A stretch of DNA of 64,000 bases from Erythrobacter sp. EC-HK427 (lineage in GTDB: Bacteria > Pseudomonadota > Alphaproteobacteria > Sphingomonadales > Sphingomonadaceae), in assembly GCF_902498745.1 (NCBI RefSeq), contig NZ_LR701479.1:1628152-1692151 (forward strand), written 5' to 3'. The notes below the pieces were generated by a model, which had not been told where the DNA came from, did no database searches, and saw only the letters and a list, made by a program, of their open reading frames with translations. Below, one piece after another: positions 44,627-53,568 of the stretch. Within the stretch, counting starts at the first letter, position 1, and each line of letters begins with the position of its first letter. The position numbers were made by a program, and so were the translations under genes.

Positions 44627-45703
44627 ATGAAAGTCGGAATGTTTCAAACGCCGTTCGTCAGGCCCGAGCGGTCGCCGCGCCAGGTTTTTCAATGGGCGCT
44701 GCGGCAGGCCGTTCATGCCGACAAGATCGGTTTCAGCGAGTACTGGGTTGGCGAGCATGGCACCCTCAACTGGGAAGGCATTCCCAGTCCCGAGCTGGTA
44801 ATTGCGGCCGCCGCCCTGCAGACCGAGCAGATCAAGTTCGGGCCGCTTGCCCACTTGCTGCCCTATCACCATCCGGCAACCCTCGCAGTCCAGACGGCCT
44901 GGCTCAGCCAGATCCTCGAAGGTCGTTACATGCTCGGCGTCGCCACTGGCGCCTATCCGACGGACGCGGCGCTGCGTGGCATCACCGACATGAAGCAGAA
45001 CCACGAGATGATGCTCGAGGCGATCGACATCATGCAGAAGGTCTGGAAGGCAGAACCTTTCCAATTCGAAGGCAAGTTCTGGAACGCGGGCTATCCCGAG
45101 AACGACGGCAAGAAGCCGCTGCGCGATATCCGCCCGTGGGGTGACGATATCCAGATGGCCATGACCGGCCTCTCGGCTCCCTCGCCATCGATCGGTTTTG
45201 CCGGCAAGAACGGCTTTATCCCGGCCTCGGTCTACGCCGGAAACGACTTTCTCAAGAGCCACTTCGAAACCTATCGCGAAGAAATGAGCAAGGCGGGACG
45301 CGAGTCCGATCGCTCTGCGCACCGCGTTGTTCGTGATGTGGTGGTCGCGGAAACCGATGCCGAGGCGCGCCGCCTCGCGATCGACAGCGGTCTGGGCCTC
45401 GCCTGGGCGGAATATCTCAAACCGACTTACGAGCGCTTCGGCGTTCTCAAGGGTCTGCTCCACGATCCGAGTGTTGACCCTGCCGATGTCGATGCCGAAT
45501 ACTTGGCCGAGCACGTCTGGATCGTCGGTTCTGTCGAGACCGTCCGACAGAAGCTTAGCCACTGGATGGATGAATTGGGCGGACCGTTCGGCACGCTGCT
45601 AATCTACAGCCACGATTACATCGATGATCCCGAACCTTGGGAGCATTCGATGGACCTGCTGGTGAACGAAGTTGCCCCGCACATCGGGACCGGAGCAGCC
45701 TAA
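44627..45703 (+). CDS. Luciferase-like flavin-dependent monooxygenase (diketocamphane monooxygenase-like), copy 2
   Basis: A 358-residue LLM-family paralogue of the 22257-23345 product. Shared blocks include VGMFQTPF, GFSEYWVGEH-x-TLNWE, LAHLLPY-x-HPATLA, AWLSQIL-x-GRY, and HRVVRD-x-x-x-A-TDAEARxLA. As with the first copy, resemblance to diketocamphane monooxygenases points to oxygen insertion next to a cyclic ketone with FMNH2. Camphor degraders also have two such isoenzymes for enantiomeric diketones. Flavin supplier could be the reductase at 57558. ATG 44627 has GGAG 9 bases upstream; 2 bases separate it from the next SDR. Confidence 0.87.
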   Translation: MKVGMFQTPFVRPERSPRQVFQWALRQAVHADKIGFSEYWVGEHGTLNWEGIPSPELVIAAAALQTEQIKFGPLAHLLPYHHPATLAVQTAWLSQILEGRYMLGVATGAYPTDAALRGITDMKQNHEMMLEAIDIMQKVWKAEPFQFEGKFWNAGYPENDGKKPLRDIRPWGDDIQMAMTGLSAPSPSIGFAGKNGFIPASVYAGNDFLKSHFETYREEMSKAGRESDRSAHRVVRDVVVAETDAEARRLAIDSGLGLAWAEYLKPTYERFGVLKGLLHDPSVDPADVDAEYLAEHVWIVGSVETVRQKLSHWMDELGGPFGTLLIYSHDYIDDPEPWEHSMDLLVNEVAPHIGTGAA

Positions 45704-45705
45704 CA

Positions 45706-46464
45706 ATGGCGCGTGCACTCGATCGGCTTGTCGGCAAGACGGCGATTATTACCGGGGCCGCTCAAGGAATGGGCGAGGCGCACGCCCGCGCCTTCGCGGC
45801 CGAGGGTGCGCGAGTCATCCTAACCGATGTGAACGGCGATGGCGTGCGGCGGCTGGCCGATGAACTCGGCGAGAATGCCCTTGGTTTGAGCCACGATGTC
45901 GGCGATCCCGCCGGATGGGACGCGGTGATGGTGCAGGCGCATGATCGCTTCGGCCCCGTTAATGTGTTAGTCAACAATGCCGGGATCATTGGACCGGTAA
46001 AGGGCATCCTCGACTTCTCGGCGGAAGAATTTACCGAGGTCTTCAAGGTCAACGAGCTCGGCGTGTTCCTCGGTATGAAGGCCGTGCTGCCGGATATGAT
46101 CGCGGCAGGCGGCGGATCGATCGTCAATATCTCATCGATCGCCGGAATGTTGGGCACGCGGGCCTCGTCCAACGCCGCCTACTGTTCGACCAAATTTGCC
46201 GTGCGCGGGATGAGCAAACTGATCGCCGCGCAATGGGGCCATGCCGGAATCCGCGTCAATTCGGTGCACCCCGGCTACATTCTCACGCCGATGATGATCG
46301 CCGCAACCGATGAGGAAGGCGGCGGGGCGAAAGAAGTCATCCCGCTGGGACGTCTCGCAAAACCCGACGAAGTTACGCGGGTGGTCCTGTTTCTGGCTTC
46401 AGATGAATCGAGTTTCGTAAGTGGTGCCGAACACGTCGTCGACGGTGCCATGATCGCGGGTTAG
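45706..46464 (+). CDS. Short-chain dehydrogenase/reductase
   Basis: A 252-residue classical SDR with TGAAQGMG, NNAG, NISSIAG and YCSTK, and the C-terminal SSFVSGAEHVVDGAM. It is close to the SDR at 40960 in most blocks (AQGMG-AHAR-FAAEGA, VNSVHPGYI-TPMM). Two bases after the luciferase-like gene, so co-translated with it; likely produces the ketone substrate of that monooxygenase. Confidence 0.88.
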   Translation: MARALDRLVGKTAIITGAAQGMGEAHARAFAAEGARVILTDVNGDGVRRLADELGENALGLSHDVGDPAGWDAVMVQAHDRFGPVNVLVNNAGIIGPVKGILDFSAEEFTEVFKVNELGVFLGMKAVLPDMIAAGGGSIVNISSIAGMLGTRASSNAAYCSTKFAVRGMSKLIAAQWGHAGIRVNSVHPGYILTPMMIAATDEEGGGAKEVIPLGRLAKPDEVTRVVLFLASDESSFVSGAEHVVDGAMIAG

Positions 46465-46515
46465 CCGGCCCCGAATTGCCAGCAGCAATAATGAACCCAT
46501 CCTGGGGAGGATAAT

Positions 46516-49026
46516 ATGCAGTTAAAAAACGTATTGAAAGCGACCGTAAGCGGCCTTTCGTTGGTGATTGCGATTCCGGCTTTCGCGCAGGATAGCCAAG
46601 GTCAAACGGCAGAAGCCGAGGACAACAACCCCAATACGATCATCGTGACCGCGACCAAGCGCGAAGAGGCGGTCAACGATGTCGGCCTCACCATCACGGC
46701 CGCATCTGGAGAGGCCTTGATCGCGCGCGGCATCAACGGTCCGGAAGACCTCGGCAATCTGGTTCCTGGTTTCACCTTTACGCAGTCGCTATATTCAACC
46801 CCGGTCTACACCCTGCGAGGCATCGGCTTGTACGATGCAACATTCGGCGCATCGCCTTCGGTGGCCATTTACACCGATCAGATTCCGCGCAACGTACCGA
46901 CGATGTCCGATGCGCTCAATCTCGATGTCGAGCGGGTCGAGGTGCTCAAGGGGCCACAGGGAACCCTGTTCGGCCAGAGTGCCACCGGCGGTGCCGTGAA
47001 CTACGTACTCGGGCAGCCGACCGATACCTTCGAGGCCGGCTTCAACGCCTCATACGAGCGCTTTGACCGGATCGAGGCGAGCGGCTTCGTCAGCGGCCCG
47101 ATCACCGAAGGCGTCAACGCACGCCTCGCGCTTGGCGTCGTCAACGGTGGGGCCTGGCAGCGCAGCATTTCCCGCCCCGATGACGAAAACGGCGACCAGC
47201 GTCGTTACGCAGGACGACTGACGGTCGATATCGAGCCGACCGATGGCCTGACCATCCAGCTGACTGGTACTGCCGCGATCGACGAGTCCGATCCGCTCGC
47301 TCCGCAATATGCCGGAACGCTGCTCAATCTCTATCCGACACCGGCAGCGGCCGCCGCTTCCGGCAATCCCTTCGCCGTGGTGGACGCGCAGCGGTACGCC
47401 GATCTGACGACCCCGACTTCTGCCGGCTTCGATGCTAGCTTCCTCGGTCGTCAGTCGGTAGTCGTTGGCCGCCTGTCGTCCCCCAACGCTTCTGTTGCCG
47501 CGGGTGCGCGCGCTCTGCTGGGCACGCCGATCAGCGATAACACTCGCGATGCCGAGTGGACCCCCGGTCTGCTGGGGGCATCGGACAACTCGTATTACCA
47601 GCTTGCCGGACGCGTCGATCTCGACCTTTCCGAAACGATCACTCTGACTTCGATCACCGCACTCGCGGAAAAGGATCTAGACTACGCTCAGGATCTCGAC
47701 GGGACAACAGCGCGCGTGGTCGACGTGCCGCTGTTCGGCGACGTCCGCAGCTTTAACCAGGAATTGCGCGTCGCCTATGATGACGGGACGGCCTATGCGA
47801 TTGTCGGCGTGTCCTATGACAATGTCCGCACCTCGCAGAACAACTTCTTCTTCCTCGGCGATTATTCTGCCAACGCCGACCTCATCACGCTGACCTTGAA
47901 CAACTTCAATTCGCGGTCGCGCAGTTATGCGGTGTTCGGGAACATCGAATACGATATTACCGACAATCTGACCTTGCAGGGCGGCATCCGCTACACGCAG
48001 AACGACCTGGAAGCCGACTACTGCTACAACGATCCGCCAGAGGATACGGCTCAAGGCACGGCAACCCTCTTTGGCGCTGCCCTCAACAGTGTGCCGATCA
48101 CCATCAATCCCGGCGAGTGTTTTCCGACCACGGGCGACCTGCTGCTGGGAACTGCGGCGTCGACTATCGATCCGGTCGAAAGGGCGTTCGACGAGGATAA
48201 CATTTCTTTCCGCCTGGGTGCCAGTTACAGCTTTGACAGCGGCGCTCTACTCTATGCCAACGTGAGCCAGGGTTACAAGGCGGGGATTTTCTCGGCCATC
48301 GGCGCCTCGCGCGTGCTGCAATACGATCCTGCAACGCAGGAACGGGTGATCGCCTATGAAGCCGGTTTCAAGCTCCCGCTGGCCGATGATGCGATCCAGT
48401 TCAACGCCGCTGCCTTCTACTACGATTACAGCGACAAGCAGGTTCGTGGCCGCGTCCAGGACGTCGTCTTCGGCTTGCTCGAAAAGATGCTTAATGTGCC
48501 CGAATCCTACATCTGGGGTATCGAAGGCGAATTCGTCGCACGACCGGTGGACGGGCTGAACCTGTCGCTCAGCGCAACCTGGCTCAATTCCGAAGTCACC
48601 GGCACCTTCACCGAAACGCCCGACGGTTCGGCGGTCTACAACGCGGCGGGTTACACCGGCGACTTTGCCGGATCGGAACTGCCTTACACGCCCGATTTCA
48701 GCGCCACCTTTGATGCGCAGTACGAATTCCCCGTGTCGTCGTCGATGAACGCCTTCCTTGGCGGGACGCTGGTGTACCAGGGTGAGCAGAACGCGAGCTT
48801 TGTGACCCCGCTGCTCCCGGCGGACGACTTCGTGATCGAATCGCGGACCTTGCTAGGACTTCGTGCCGGCCTTGCAACCGATGATGACCGGTGGCGCTTC
48901 ACGCTTTTCGGCGAAAACGTGACCAACGAATCGTACACTACGGCGGTGTCAACTTTCCTGGATACGCTGATCCGGTACCGGGGCGCGCCCTCGACCTATG
49001 GAGCCTCAATCAGCTACCGGTATTGA
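46516..49026 (+). CDS. TonB-dependent outer-membrane receptor
   Basis: An 836-residue outer-membrane transporter. The signal peptide ends IAIPAFAQ; a TonB-box-like stretch NTIIVTATKREE is followed by a plug domain (LVPGFTFT…TLRGIG…VEVLKGPQGTLFGQSATGGAVNY) and a beta-barrel ending in the aromatic C-terminus ASISYRY. In sphingomonads such receptors often import hydrophobic growth substrates. Located within the plus-strand operon after the SDR, it likely takes up the pathway substrate. GGGAGG ribosome binding site upstream. Confidence 0.92.
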   Translation: MQLKNVLKATVSGLSLVIAIPAFAQDSQGQTAEAEDNNPNTIIVTATKREEAVNDVGLTITAASGEALIARGINGPEDLGNLVPGFTFTQSLYSTPVYTLRGIGLYDATFGASPSVAIYTDQIPRNVPTMSDALNLDVERVEVLKGPQGTLFGQSATGGAVNYVLGQPTDTFEAGFNASYERFDRIEASGFVSGPITEGVNARLALGVVNGGAWQRSISRPDDENGDQRRYAGRLTVDIEPTDGLTIQLTGTAAIDESDPLAPQYAGTLLNLYPTPAAAAASGNPFAVVDAQRYADLTTPTSAGFDASFLGRQSVVVGRLSSPNASVAAGARALLGTPISDNTRDAEWTPGLLGASDNSYYQLAGRVDLDLSETITLTSITALAEKDLDYAQDLDGTTARVVDVPLFGDVRSFNQELRVAYDDGTAYAIVGVSYDNVRTSQNNFFFLGDYSANADLITLTLNNFNSRSRSYAVFGNIEYDITDNLTLQGGIRYTQNDLEADYCYNDPPEDTAQGTATLFGAALNSVPITINPGECFPTTGDLLLGTAASTIDPVERAFDEDNISFRLGASYSFDSGALLYANVSQGYKAGIFSAIGASRVLQYDPATQERVIAYEAGFKLPLADDAIQFNAAAFYYDYSDKQVRGRVQDVVFGLLEKMLNVPESYIWGIEGEFVARPVDGLNLSLSATWLNSEVTGTFTETPDGSAVYNAAGYTGDFAGSELPYTPDFSATFDAQYEFPVSSSMNAFLGGTLVYQGEQNASFVTPLLPADDFVIESRTLLGLRAGLATDDDRWRFTLFGENVTNESYTTAVSTFLDTLIRYRGAPSTYGASISYRY

Positions 49027-49096
49027 TGGATCGAAAGTTGCGGGCACGGTCTTTTTGGCGGAAGATCGTGCCCGTTTCCTTGTGGAAAGCCCGAAC

Positions 49097-49588
49097 ATGA
49101 CCGATCACGACCTCCCCGAAAATCTCCGTTACCTGATCGAGGAGTTCAATCGCTCCGGCTTACGCGAACTGCACATCCGAAAGGGCGATTTCGAAGTTCT
49201 GCTATCCCACGCCGATACGGCAATCCGCGCGCCGCGGCGCCAAGCCAGCGCTGTGCCGAGCAAAGTCGAGGCCCCGACTCCGGCACGAAAGGTGGCCGAG
49301 GCCGCGCCTGCCAAAGGCGGCTCGTTTACCCGAAACGCTCCTGAAGGGACGATCGTGATTTCGGCGCCGAACCTGGGGACCTTCTATCGCTCGCCCAAGC
49401 CCGGCACTCCACCCTTCGTGGAAGTCGGACAGCAGATCGCCGCCGGCGCGGAAATGTGCCTGATTGAGGTGATGAAGCTTTTTACGACCGTCAAATGCGA
49501 AGTGGCGGGGACGGTGGAGGCCGTATTGGTGGAAGACGGCTCGATGGTCGAAGCCGGCCAACCGCTGTTCGCGGTGAGGGAAGCCTGA
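49097..49588 (+). CDS. Biotin carboxyl carrier protein, copy 2
   Basis: A 163-residue AccB-type carrier with linker rich in Ala/Pro and a biotinyl domain: APNLGTFYRSPKPGTPPF and EVMKLF with Lys127. The N-terminal helix LPENLRYLIEEFNRSGLRELHIRKGDFEVLL is typical. Highly similar to copy 1 at 37751. The TGA overlaps the ATG of the biotin carboxylase gene, so these two are made together. Confidence 0.9.
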   Translation: MTDHDLPENLRYLIEEFNRSGLRELHIRKGDFEVLLSHADTAIRAPRRQASAVPSKVEAPTPARKVAEAAPAKGGSFTRNAPEGTIVISAPNLGTFYRSPKPGTPPFVEVGQQIAAGAEMCLIEVMKLFTTVKCEVAGTVEAVLVEDGSMVEAGQPLFAVREA

Positions 49589-50955
49589 TGCCGATCAAGC
49601 GACTATTTGTTGCCAATCGCGGAGAAATCGCCCTGCGCATAGTCAGGGCCGCGCAGGCCTTGAACATCGAGACGGTTGTGGCGGTGTCCGATGCAGATCG
49701 TGACAGTGCGGCTGCCGCGCTGGCGGATCGCGCCATTGTGATCGGTCCGGCCGCGGCCGCCAAGAGCTATCTCGACCCGCGCCTGATCGTGCACGCCGCG
49801 CGTGAAAGCGGCTGCGATGGCCTGCATCCCGGTTACGGATTCCTGTCGGAACGGGCGATCCTGCCGCGCCTGTGCGAACAGCATGGCATTGCCTTCGTCG
49901 GTCCGCGGCCAGACGTCATCGACTCGCTGGGCGACAAGTTGCAGGCACGCGCGTTGGCGGGGGCGGCGGGCGTTCCGCTCGTTCCGGGCAGCGAAAACAT
50001 TGCCAGTCCTGCTGATGCTCGCCGGGAAGGTGACCGCATCGGCTATCCGGTGTTGCTCAAGGCTGCGGCCGGTGGCGGCGGTCGCGGCATGGTGATTGCC
50101 AACAATGGTGACGAGGCCGAGGCGGGATTCCAGCGCGCCTCTTCCGAAGCACAAGCTGCCTTCGGCGATGGCACGATGTTCATGGAACGCTTCGTGCCCG
50201 AAGCGCGCCATGTCGAAGTCCAGCTGATGGGCGATGGCAAGGGTAAAGTCCTCCACTTTGGCGAACGCGACTGCTCGGTGCAACGACGCTATCAGAAGCT
50301 GATCGAGGAAGCGCCCTGTGCGGCCATGTCAGACGAATTGCGCGCCCGTCTTCACCAGTCTGCCGTCGATCTGGCGGCGAGCGTGAATTACCGCAACGCT
50401 GGAACCGCCGAGTTCCTGTTCGATGTGCGGCGGCAGGAATTCTATTTCATCGAGGTCAACGCGCGTATCCAGGTTGAGCATCCGGTAAGCGAAATGATCT
50501 CGGGCTTCGACCTAGTGCAGGAACAGCTCCGCATCGCAGGCGGCGCTGATCTTTCGGTCGGTCAGGACGACATCGTGTTGTCAGGCCATGCAATCGAATG
50601 CCGTATCAATGCCGAGGATGCCGAACGGGATTTTGCACCATCGCCGGGCCGTATTACCCGTTGGGATGCACCGTCAGGTGAAGGCATCAGGCTGGATAGC
50701 CATATGACCGAGGGCGCCATGATTCCGCCGTTCTACGACAGCATGGTCGGCAAGCTGATCGCGCATGGGAAGGACCGCGCCGAGGCAATCGACAGGCTTG
50801 TCGGGGCAATCGATGACTTCGTCATCGAAGGTGTACCCACCACGCTCGGTTTACAACGCGCGATTGCAACGCATCCCGATTTCGTTGCCAACAATATTCA
50901 CACCCGCTGGCTCGAACAGGTGCTGCTGCCCCGGTTCGGAAAGGATGCGGCATGA
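49588..50955 (+). CDS. Biotin carboxylase subunit
   Basis: ATP- and bicarbonate-dependent carboxylation of protein-bound biotin. The 455-residue protein has ANRGEIALRIVRAA, the glycine-rich KAAAGGGGRGM loop, HFGERDCSVQRRYQKLIEEAP, and EVNARIQVEHPVSE, i.e. full AccC architecture. It is sandwiched between a normal carrier (upstream, 1-base overlap) and a lysine-less carrier-like protein (downstream, 4-base overlap). A carboxyltransferase is not adjacent; the likely one is at 38267. Confidence 0.93.
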   Translation: MPIKRLFVANRGEIALRIVRAAQALNIETVVAVSDADRDSAAAALADRAIVIGPAAAAKSYLDPRLIVHAARESGCDGLHPGYGFLSERAILPRLCEQHGIAFVGPRPDVIDSLGDKLQARALAGAAGVPLVPGSENIASPADARREGDRIGYPVLLKAAAGGGGRGMVIANNGDEAEAGFQRASSEAQAAFGDGTMFMERFVPEARHVEVQLMGDGKGKVLHFGERDCSVQRRYQKLIEEAPCAAMSDELRARLHQSAVDLAASVNYRNAGTAEFLFDVRRQEFYFIEVNARIQVEHPVSEMISGFDLVQEQLRIAGGADLSVGQDDIVLSGHAIECRINAEDAERDFAPSPGRITRWDAPSGEGIRLDSHMTEGAMIPPFYDSMVGKLIAHGKDRAEAIDRLVGAIDDFVIEGVPTTLGLQRAIATHPDFVANNIHTRWLEQVLLPRFGKDAA

Positions 50956-51377
50956 GCGGCAAGAACGATCCCGCAGTCGCCGCAGCGATCGACGACGCGC
51001 GTGCATTCATCGATGCAATTCTGGCAAGCGATTGGCAGGAACTGCACATTTCCGGCGACGATTTCGAGCTGTTTTTAGCCCGCGATGGCGGTGGGCCGAA
51101 CCCTATGTTCACCGCCATTGATTCTTCCGCGTCGCCCGCGTCCGCTGCAACAACTCAGGTCACTGTGATTGCTGCGCCGCATGTGGCGACGATTGCCTGG
51201 GTGGCAGAGCCGGGCACGGTTTTTGCCGCTGGCAAGCCGCTGGCACGCCTGTCGGTCCTCGATGAGGTCACTGAAATCCGGGCATCGAATGACGGTCGTG
51301 TGGCCGGTGTGGATGTGGCGGTCGGCGAGCTGGTCGAATTTGGCATCACCATCCTACAGATTGCGGCAGAAGAATGA
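50952..51377 (+). CDS. Carrier-like biotinyl-domain protein without the biotin lysine
   Basis: A 141-residue protein with the AccB-like N-terminal helix (DDARAFIDAILASDWQELHISGDDFELFLAR) and a C-terminal biotinyl/lipoyl-fold region. At the place of EVMKLF it reads LDEVTEIRA, so there is no Lys to biotinylate. It may be a structural subunit of the carboxylase, or a degenerate carrier. Overlaps biotin carboxylase and hydroxyacyl-CoA dehydrogenase genes by 4 bases each, hence in one translational unit. Confidence 0.72.
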   Translation: MSGKNDPAVAAAIDDARAFIDAILASDWQELHISGDDFELFLARDGGGPNPMFTAIDSSASPASAATTQVTVIAAPHVATIAWVAEPGTVFAAGKPLARLSVLDEVTEIRASNDGRVAGVDVAVGELVEFGITILQIAAEE

Positions 51378-52792
51378 CAGCAAGTGTAGCCAAACGCATC
51401 GGCGTCTGCGGTGCCGGGGCCATGGGCTCGGGCATTGCCGAGGTCGCGGCGCAGCGCGGTGCCGACGTGAAGGTATTCGATGTTAATGCGGATGCTCTAA
51501 AGAGCAGCGAGGCCATGATCGGAAAGTCGATCGCGCGTCTTGTCGAAAAGGGCAAACTGACGAGCGCACAGGGTGATGAGGCGCTGCAGCGCATGCAGTG
51601 GATCGGCGATCTTGCGGAGATGGCTGATCGCGAGCTTGTGATCGAGGCGGTGATCGAGGATGCCGATATCAAGGCGAGCCTCTTTGGCGGGCTCGAAGAT
51701 GTCCTGCCGGACGATGCAATTATCGCCAGTAACACCTCTTCGCTTCCTATCGGCCGCCTCGCGCGCAATTTGCGGAATTCTGCCCGGTTCTGCGGCATGC
51801 ACTTCTTCAATCCGGCAACAATCATGAAACTGGTTGAAGTGGTGTCTGGCCCTGCTACCGATCCGTCAGTCGCGGACACAGTGGCGGAAACCGCGAGGGC
51901 CTGGGGCAAGGTAGCCATTCCGGTGGCCGATGTCCCGGGTTTTATCGTCAATCGGGTGGCTCGGCCCTTCTATGGAGAGGCCTTTACTGCGTTCAACGAA
52001 CAGGTCGCGCAGCCGCATGTGATCGATGCCCTGTTCCGTGCTAACGGTTTTCGCATGGGGCCGCTCGAGTTGACTGACTTGATTGGCCAGGATGTGAATT
52101 ACTCGGTCGCTCGCTCGATTTTCGATTCCTATTTCGGCCAGACGCGGTTTGTTCCCCAGCTACGCCAGGCCGCGCTAGTCGACGCCGGCTGGCTTGGGCG
52201 GAAAACGGGGCAGGGCGTGTACAGCTACAGTGATCGGGCGGATGCGAGTGAGCTGAACGCCAAGCCGCGAGACCCAAGCGGTGCAGATCGTGAGCTGGCT
52301 GGCAAGGTGCTTGGCCTCAAAGCCGGAACCCTGCTTGAAAGCGATGGTGTTCTGCTCGGCCTGACGCGCGGGAAGACTGCTGCAAACGAAGCGAGGACCG
52401 CCGGTAAGCCGGTCGTGCTGTTCGACCTTATCGACCCCGACAATGACGGACCGTTAGGCTACGCCGTGTCTGACGATGGTCCGGAGCACGTCGCGCAAGC
52501 GGTCGCAGCAGGTCTTCGGCGATCAGCCGTGCGCTTGACAGACCGACCTGGCCTGATCGTGTTTCGTACCCTTGCCCAGATTGCCAATGCCGCAGGCGAC
52601 GCCGTATTCGAGCACGTTGCTGACGAAGAAGGCATCGATTTGGCCATGCGCTATGGTGTGAACTATCCATTCGGACCGTTCGCATTTGCTGACCGCGTGG
52701 GGCGCGAGAGCCTTATCGCGTCCCTCCGCAATATCGCCGACGAATCGGGGCAGCCGATGTATCAACCCTCCCAATACTGGAGCGTCAAGTGA
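51374..52792 (+). CDS. 3-hydroxyacyl-CoA dehydrogenase, PaaH-like with two C-terminal domains
   Basis: NAD-dependent oxidation of 3-hydroxyacyl-CoA. The 472-residue enzyme begins with IGVCGAGAMGSGIAEVAAQRGADV, has SNTSSLPI and HFFNPATIMKLVEVV with the catalytic His, PGFIVNRVARP, and a duplicated 3HCDH C-terminal domain (about 185-280 and 385-465), as in PaaH-type enzymes. In an ATGA-coupled series with the carrier-like protein and the next crotonase. Confidence 0.92.
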   Translation: MTASVAKRIGVCGAGAMGSGIAEVAAQRGADVKVFDVNADALKSSEAMIGKSIARLVEKGKLTSAQGDEALQRMQWIGDLAEMADRELVIEAVIEDADIKASLFGGLEDVLPDDAIIASNTSSLPIGRLARNLRNSARFCGMHFFNPATIMKLVEVVSGPATDPSVADTVAETARAWGKVAIPVADVPGFIVNRVARPFYGEAFTAFNEQVAQPHVIDALFRANGFRMGPLELTDLIGQDVNYSVARSIFDSYFGQTRFVPQLRQAALVDAGWLGRKTGQGVYSYSDRADASELNAKPRDPSGADRELAGKVLGLKAGTLLESDGVLLGLTRGKTAANEARTAGKPVVLFDLIDPDNDGPLGYAVSDDGPEHVAQAVAAGLRRSAVRLTDRPGLIVFRTLAQIANAAGDAVFEHVADEEGIDLAMRYGVNYPFGPFAFADRVGRESLIASLRNIADESGQPMYQPSQYWSVK

Positions 52793-53568
52793 GAGCTTCC
52801 GAGATCCTGCTGAGCGAAAAGCGAAGCGATATGGTCCTGTTGCTTCGGCTTAACCGGCCGGAGAAGTCCAATGCGCTGGCAACGGACCTGCTGGCCGAAA
52901 TTGCCGACGCGCTGGATGCTGTCGCGGGCGATCCAGAAGTGCGAGCTGCCGTCATTACCGGCTCGGACAAGGTGTTTGCGGCGGGTGCTGACATCAACGA
53001 GCTAGCGCAACGCGATACTGATGGTGCCCTGGCTGATCCGCGCCCTGGCCTGTGGGCGCGCATTCGGGCATTTCCGAAGCCGCTGATTGCGGCCGTGGAG
53101 GGCTGGTCGCTCGGTGCTGGCAACGAGCTGGTCATGTGCTGCGACCTCGCTGTGAGCGGTGAGAAGGGCAAGTTCGGGCAGCCGGAAACCAACCTCGGTA
53201 TCATTCCCGGCGCGGGCGGAACCGCGACCTTGCCCCGGCTCGTCGGCCGGACACGCGCAATGAAGATGGTGCTGCTGGGCGAACCGATTTCTGCCCAGGA
53301 GGCACTTGCCGCCGGACTGATCTGCGAAGTCGTTGAAGCCGGCAAGGCACTGGAAACGGCTCTGGCCCTTGCGGCCAGAATCGCCGCCCGTGCGCCGGTT
53401 GCCATGCAACAGGGCAAGGCAATGGTCCGCGCTGCTTTTGAGACGCCGCAGACCGCCCATCTGGCGATGGAGCGTCAGGCGTTCTCGGCCCTTTTCGGGA
53501 CGGCTGACAAAAAGGAAGGCGTTGCCGCTTTCCTCGAAAAGCGTGACCCGGAATGGTCGGGCCGCTGA
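52789..53568 (+). CDS. Enoyl-CoA hydratase
   Basis: Hydrates a 2-enoyl-CoA. The 259-residue crotonase has both hydratase glutamates: GAGNELVMCCD and FGQPETNLGIIPGAGGT, and the oxyanion hole FAAGADI. GTG start at 52789 in a GTGA overlap with the dehydrogenase. It and the dehydrogenase make a standard beta-oxidation pair. Its last 16 bases overlap the next gene. Confidence 0.92.
   Translation: MRASEILLSEKRSDMVLLLRLNRPEKSNALATDLLAEIADALDAVAGDPEVRAAVITGSDKVFAAGADINELAQRDTDGALADPRPGLWARIRAFPKPLIAAVEGWSLGAGNELVMCCDLAVSGEKGKFGQPETNLGIIPGAGGTATLPRLVGRTRAMKMVLLGEPISAQEALAAGLICEVVEAGKALETALALAARIAARAPVAMQQGKAMVRAAFETPQTAHLAMERQAFSALFGTADKKEGVAAFLEKRDPEWSGR

Noticed and set aside
49588-52792. Geranyl-CoA or acetyl/propionyl-CoA carboxylase
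   Set aside because: No crotonase-fold carboxyltransferase (AccD/AtuC type) is present in the window; the only carboxyltransferase is of the pyruvate type.
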